A stretch of 64,000 nt of DNA from Chryseobacterium sp. SN22 (lineage in GTDB: Bacteria; Bacteroidota; Bacteroidia; Flavobacteriales; Weeksellaceae), in the NCBI RefSeq assembly GCF_008329705.1, contig NZ_VTSX01000004.1, positions 146,669-210,668 of the forward strand, given 5' to 3'. Below the pieces are notes generated by a model. That model ran no database searches and was not told where the DNA came from. It was given only the letters and a program-made list of their open reading frames with translations. Numbering within the stretch: position 1 is the first letter of the stretch; the number at the start of each line of letters is the position of its first letter. A program made the position numbers and the translations under genes. Of the stretch, positions 60,793 to 64,000 are shown one piece after another.

Positions 60793-62931
60793 ATGAATTT
60801 ACCAACAATAACGGATATAAAGATTAAAAATAGCTCCGGAAATAAAAATTCTAATACAATACTTGTCAGCACGAGAGAATTCGATCCAAATACACACCGA
60901 ATTATCCTAAGAGTTAATAATAAATTTTATGATGATCTAAAATATCACATGAAGGATGTCGTAATAGATCAAGGCGGTTCTCGATTTCAGCTTCCGGGAA
61001 TGAATGAAAGCCTGACCATTTATGCTCAGCTTTATGATTATAAAAATGACCGGATAATCTGTACCAAAAAGAAAGATTTTACAAAAATCTTAGGCTCATG
61101 GGGATTGGCTTTAGGAGATAGCATTATGAGTACCCAAAATGATTATTTTAATCTTTTTTGGAATAGCAACAGAAAAGTAGTAAAGGTCAACGGTCCGTTT
61201 GACGAGGATGGGAAATTGCAGGCAGAGGTTAAACCAGGAGAAAGATATTATTTTACAGCGCAACCTAATCAGAAATTACATGATGTAGAACTGCTGTCAG
61301 CAAAATGGGAATACCAATATGATGACGGAAATCCGGTACTATTTAAAAACCATCATGAAACAATTAAGAATGGTTACAGTGCCATGGATTGTGAATTTCA
61401 TGCTGATCCGAGAAAGATAAAAGTATTTGCTTATTTTCGAGAACGAAACGAAAATGTAATGGTAGAATTTGGTAATTTTGGGAAAACGGAAGATATTGAT
61501 GAAGAAATACAGGAAGCTGTAAAACCTGAAGAAAATGTAGAGGCGAAAGCGAAAGAAAACGAAAAGAAAACAGGGAAGTGTTTTTGCAACAGAAATATTA
61601 CGGAAGATGAGTTTAAAAATATTTTTGAAAAATTACGAGATAGTGAGCCTACAGTAAAAAGAGATTCTAAGTATGCTCTTTTGAGCGCAAAAAACTGTAA
61701 AATAAATAGTATAGAGAGAAACATTAAAAAACTTACGGCAGAGTTTAATACCATTATTGATAGATATAAAATTAATCTATGTATTCAAAAAATACATCTT
61801 ATATCACAAGTATATTGGGAGTCAGATAGGTTTAGAACTTCTTTGGAATATGGAGATGGGAATAGATATGAACCGGGTAAACATCCTGAGGCTGAGACAA
61901 ACGGAAATACTGTAATTGGTGATGGATCAAGATATAGAGGACGTGGATTTATGCAACTTACATGGAGAAATACACAAATCAAATATTTAAAATATGCTCA
62001 AAAAAATTTAAGTAATACTTTAGTTGGTGTAAAGGAAATAGAAATTGAAAAAAGAGTAAATGATTATCAAACACTAATTTCTGATAAATTGAGATATTCT
62101 GTAGATTCAGCTGGTTGGTTTTGGTCTATTGAAGGAAAGGCTGATTTTCAAAAAAAACAAAATAAGCTAAAGTACAAAGAAATTTTAGGTAAAACCCTCA
62201 ATGAAATATCTTTATTTGGAGACAAATATCAGGAAAGAATTTCAATAATAGTAAATGGAGGAAGTGAGGGTAAAGAAGAAAGAACAAAATATTATTCAGA
62301 GTTAAAAAAGATTTTTAATTATACAAAATGTATTAACAATTTAGAAATTTCAAAAGATAAAACAGAACCAATACCTGATAATGTACAAAATATAGCGTAT
62401 ATTACTTTTGATAAGAACATATCAGATGAAAGAAAAATAATTGTGAGTAAAAAAACGCTAAATATTCTTAATACTGCAGCTAGAGCATCTAATAGTACCA
62501 ATGTATTTATTACAAGTACTATCAGATCAACAAGGAGACAGGCAGAGGCCATGTATACAAATGAAGAAAACAGTAAACACATTTCTTATAAAGCTCCTGG
62601 TCAAGCAGTAATTAACGTATATAAGGAAGGAAAGCGAAAAAAATTATCTAAAGAAATGATAATTAATAATGTGGATATGGAAATTAAAAAACAATATAAA
62701 AATGGAAAAAGAGTTTCTCTACATTGTGTTCCCGATGAGGAATATAAAAAATTGAATATTATAGACATTTCTTATACAAGAGGTAATATAAATGCGGAAC
62801 AGTTTATTATAAATTTAAGTAAAAATATGAACGTTGCACAAATCATTCAACCCATTTCAAAAAAGATAACACAAAAAAATGTTAAATATGATACTGGTGA
62901 AGCTGCAATACATGTCGAAATTAAACAATAA
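60793..62931 (+). CDS. leaderless effector-like protein with GH19-type and M15-like peptidoglycan-hydrolase domains (712 aa)
   Basis: The ATG at 60793 is chosen; a TTG at 60748 lies in the hairpin. The N-terminal about 250 residues are a beta-rich delivery-type region, followed by a Glu/Lys linker and a KCFCNRNIT motif. Residues about 320-480 resemble a GH19 chitinase/lysozyme domain: HLISQVYWESDRF with E343, and RYRGRGFMQLTWR (381-392). Residues about 540-712 resemble an M15 D,D-peptidase: TIRSTRRQ (576-583), SLHCVPDEEY (H644) with IIDIS (D658), and EAAIHVEI with H707 near the end. There is no signal peptide, which suits delivery by a contractile or other machine. The N-terminal DNA is about 45% GC and the C-terminal about 23% (sampled lines). 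The M15-like call is weaker than the GH19-like one. Confidence 0.7.
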   Translation: MNLPTITDIKIKNSSGNKNSNTILVSTREFDPNTHRIILRVNNKFYDDLKYHMKDVVIDQGGSRFQLPGMNESLTIYAQLYDYKNDRIICTKKKDFTKILGSWGLALGDSIMSTQNDYFNLFWNSNRKVVKVNGPFDEDGKLQAEVKPGERYYFTAQPNQKLHDVELLSAKWEYQYDDGNPVLFKNHHETIKNGYSAMDCEFHADPRKIKVFAYFRERNENVMVEFGNFGKTEDIDEEIQEAVKPEENVEAKAKENEKKTGKCFCNRNITEDEFKNIFEKLRDSEPTVKRDSKYALLSAKNCKINSIERNIKKLTAEFNTIIDRYKINLCIQKIHLISQVYWESDRFRTSLEYGDGNRYEPGKHPEAETNGNTVIGDGSRYRGRGFMQLTWRNTQIKYLKYAQKNLSNTLVGVKEIEIEKRVNDYQTLISDKLRYSVDSAGWFWSIEGKADFQKKQNKLKYKEILGKTLNEISLFGDKYQERISIIVNGGSEGKEERTKYYSELKKIFNYTKCINNLEISKDKTEPIPDNVQNIAYITFDKNISDERKIIVSKKTLNILNTAARASNSTNVFITSTIRSTRRQAEAMYTNEENSKHISYKAPGQAVINVYKEGKRKKLSKEMIINNVDMEIKKQYKNGKRVSLHCVPDEEYKKLNIIDISYTRGNINAEQFIINLSKNMNVAQIIQPISKKITQKNVKYDTGEAAIHVEIKQ

Positions 62932-63088
62932 ATGTACCTTTTTTAGAGTTTATTTTAAAACTCAATGATGTGAGTTGAGAATTTGCAGTATAAAAATTAT
63001 TCTCTGGAGATATCGAGAAAATCATAAAAAAGTCCGTTTTCGCTAGTCGAAACACAGATTCCTTTTTTAATAAATAAATTACTTACTT

Positions 63089-64000
63089 ATGAGATGTAAA
63101 ATCGTTTTTTTTGTTCTTTTTGTATGCTTTAATTTTTGTATAGGTCAATATACTAATGCAATTTTATTGAACCATATAGATAAAAACCAATTTCTTTTCT
63201 TTAAGAACAAGGTAGAAAATACACCTACAGACATTAATAAATTTGTATTAGATAAAACAAGTAATAACTTATATACATTATTAGGATATTCGATAAAACA
63301 AAATAAACCGATTTTTATTGATTTTTTATTAAAACATGGAGCTAAAATAAACATTGCAAAATCAGATGATTACTATGTGTATGACGGTTTATATGTATCA
63401 ATAGAAAATCAGAACCTTGACGCTGTAAAAAGATTATTAGATCAAGGTTCCGATCCAAATAAATTATATAATGAAAATGGATTGTGTCCTTTAGTATTAA
63501 GTTGTAGATACCCTAATGAAAATATAGTGAATGAACTGATTAAACATGGTGCAAAGATAGATGGATTAGGAGATTCTGGTGGAGAATATACGTCATTTCC
63601 ACTATTGGAAGCAATTACTTATCAACAACCAAGCATTGTTGACTTGCTCTTAAAAAAGGGAGCAAATATTGAAATAAAAAATAGGCAGAATGAAGACATA
63701 TTTGTTTTATCTAAACAAAATGAAGTAATTACAACAATTCTTAATGAATATATTCAAAAAAAAGATACTACAACATTAATTGAAAAAGTATTTTTTAATA
63801 GTGAAGATTATAGTATAGAGTTTACTACTAATGATAAAAAAACTTATCAAAAAGAACTTTTTGAAATATTTGGTTATAAAGTAGGAACTGTTAAAGTTAA
63901 TAAAGAAAAAAATATTGAAATAAACTTTTACAGTAACCAAAGTGCTTATGTTCAGACTGAGATGGTTTTCTATGGAAAAAAAGAATTACTTATACTGGAT
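63089..64000 (+). CDS. secreted ankyrin-repeat protein, partial (candidate immunity protein)
   Basis: Open from ATG at 63089 to the window end (304 codons, no stop). A signal peptide (IVFFVLFVCFNFCIG) begins the protein. Ankyrin repeats follow: IDFLLKHGAKIN, AVKRLLDQGSDPN, VNELIKHGAKID, and IVDLLLKKGANIEIKN. The C-terminal visible part is not recognised. DNA is very AT-rich (about 22% GC on one line), like the end of the effector gene. Adjacency to a peptidoglycan-hydrolase effector and export to the periplasm suggest an immunity protein; this is inference, and ankyrin proteins also have other roles. Confidence 0.65.
   Translation, partial: MRCKIVFFVLFVCFNFCIGQYTNAILLNHIDKNQFLFFKNKVENTPTDINKFVLDKTSNNLYTLLGYSIKQNKPIFIDFLLKHGAKINIAKSDDYYVYDGLYVSIENQNLDAVKRLLDQGSDPNKLYNENGLCPLVLSCRYPNENIVNELIKHGAKIDGLGDSGGEYTSFPLLEAITYQQPSIVDLLLKKGANIEIKNRQNEDIFVLSKQNEVITTILNEYIQKKDTTTLIEKVFFNSEDYSIEFTTNDKKTYQKELFEIFGYKVGTVKVNKEKNIEINFYSNQSAYVQTEMVFYGKKELLILD

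Noticed and set aside
53409..64000. A complete prophage.
   Set aside because: Only a fibre-like gene fits; no integrase, terminase, capsid, sheath, tube or lysis cassette is present in the window.
1..64000. CRISPR arrays, insertion sequences or rRNA genes.
   Set aside because: No regularly spaced repeats, transposase frames or rRNA signatures were found on reading both strands.

Overview
The window reads as chromosome of a Bacteroidota bacterium of the Flavobacteriia, most likely Chryseobacterium or a close relative in the Weeksellaceae. The support is gene content recalled from that group (DUF3078, YARHG, DUF885 and SprT-like proteins, fused SpmA/SpmB, bestrophin and KirBac channels), an AccD without a zinc ribbon, an endonuclease III without an iron-sulfur cluster, and repeated -7 boxes of the Bacteroidota type TAnnTTTG. 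Ribosome binding sites are not conspicuous, as is usual in this phylum. Assignments come from reading motifs by eye; no database search was made.

Region 1 to 53.4 kb is ordinary core chromosome. It holds, in order: partial mnmA; small envelope proteins; clpC; two glycosyltransferases around sufE; two identical tRNA-Val genes; folC; an apparent tolC-like/sprT-like/manC-like operon; bcp divergent from nth; a DinB protein; a frameshifted lipoprotein gene; a DUF885 lipoprotein; an exbB-exbD-tonB operon; a SpmA/B fusion; accD, fbaA, nadK and a CBS protein; a TrmH-type methyltransferase; bestrophin; a cupin-like protein; mutS; three small secreted proteins with a TonB-C-like fold; a flavoprotein; a thioesterase; thiL; pepT; HMG-CoA lyase; OsmC; a sulfurtransferase; a SufT-like protein; an exonuclease; csaA-like; a DUF3078 protein; a rhomboid protease; dprA; gdhA; two low-complexity secreted proteins; a YkgJ-type protein; and a KirBac channel. 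Small decayed loci (a frameshifted lipoprotein, a double-glycine-type peptide remnant, a short lipoprotein remnant) lie between these genes. One orphan promoter/terminator pair at 27.5 kb suggests a small RNA.

Region 53.4 to 64 kb is accessory and the most interesting part. It has four consecutive plus-strand genes: a phage-tail-fibre-like protein (841 aa), a very large leaderless protein of unknown function (1323 aa), a leaderless protein with a GH19-type muramidase/chitinase-like domain and an M15-peptidase-like C-terminus (712 aa), and a secreted ankyrin-repeat protein cut by the window end. The first two genes are preceded by homologous leaders of about 110 nt that begin with a hairpin closed by GGTGG/CCACC. 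The first three genes are mosaic: segments at about 45-58% GC alternate with segments at about 22-37% GC (hand counts on sample lines). My inference is an interbacterial-antagonism or tail-like delivery island: a receptor-binding fibre, a large structural or carrier protein, a cell-wall-degrading effector, and a periplasmic immunity candidate. No VgrG, Hcp, sheath, integrase or capsid gene is visible here, so the delivery machinery is unknown.
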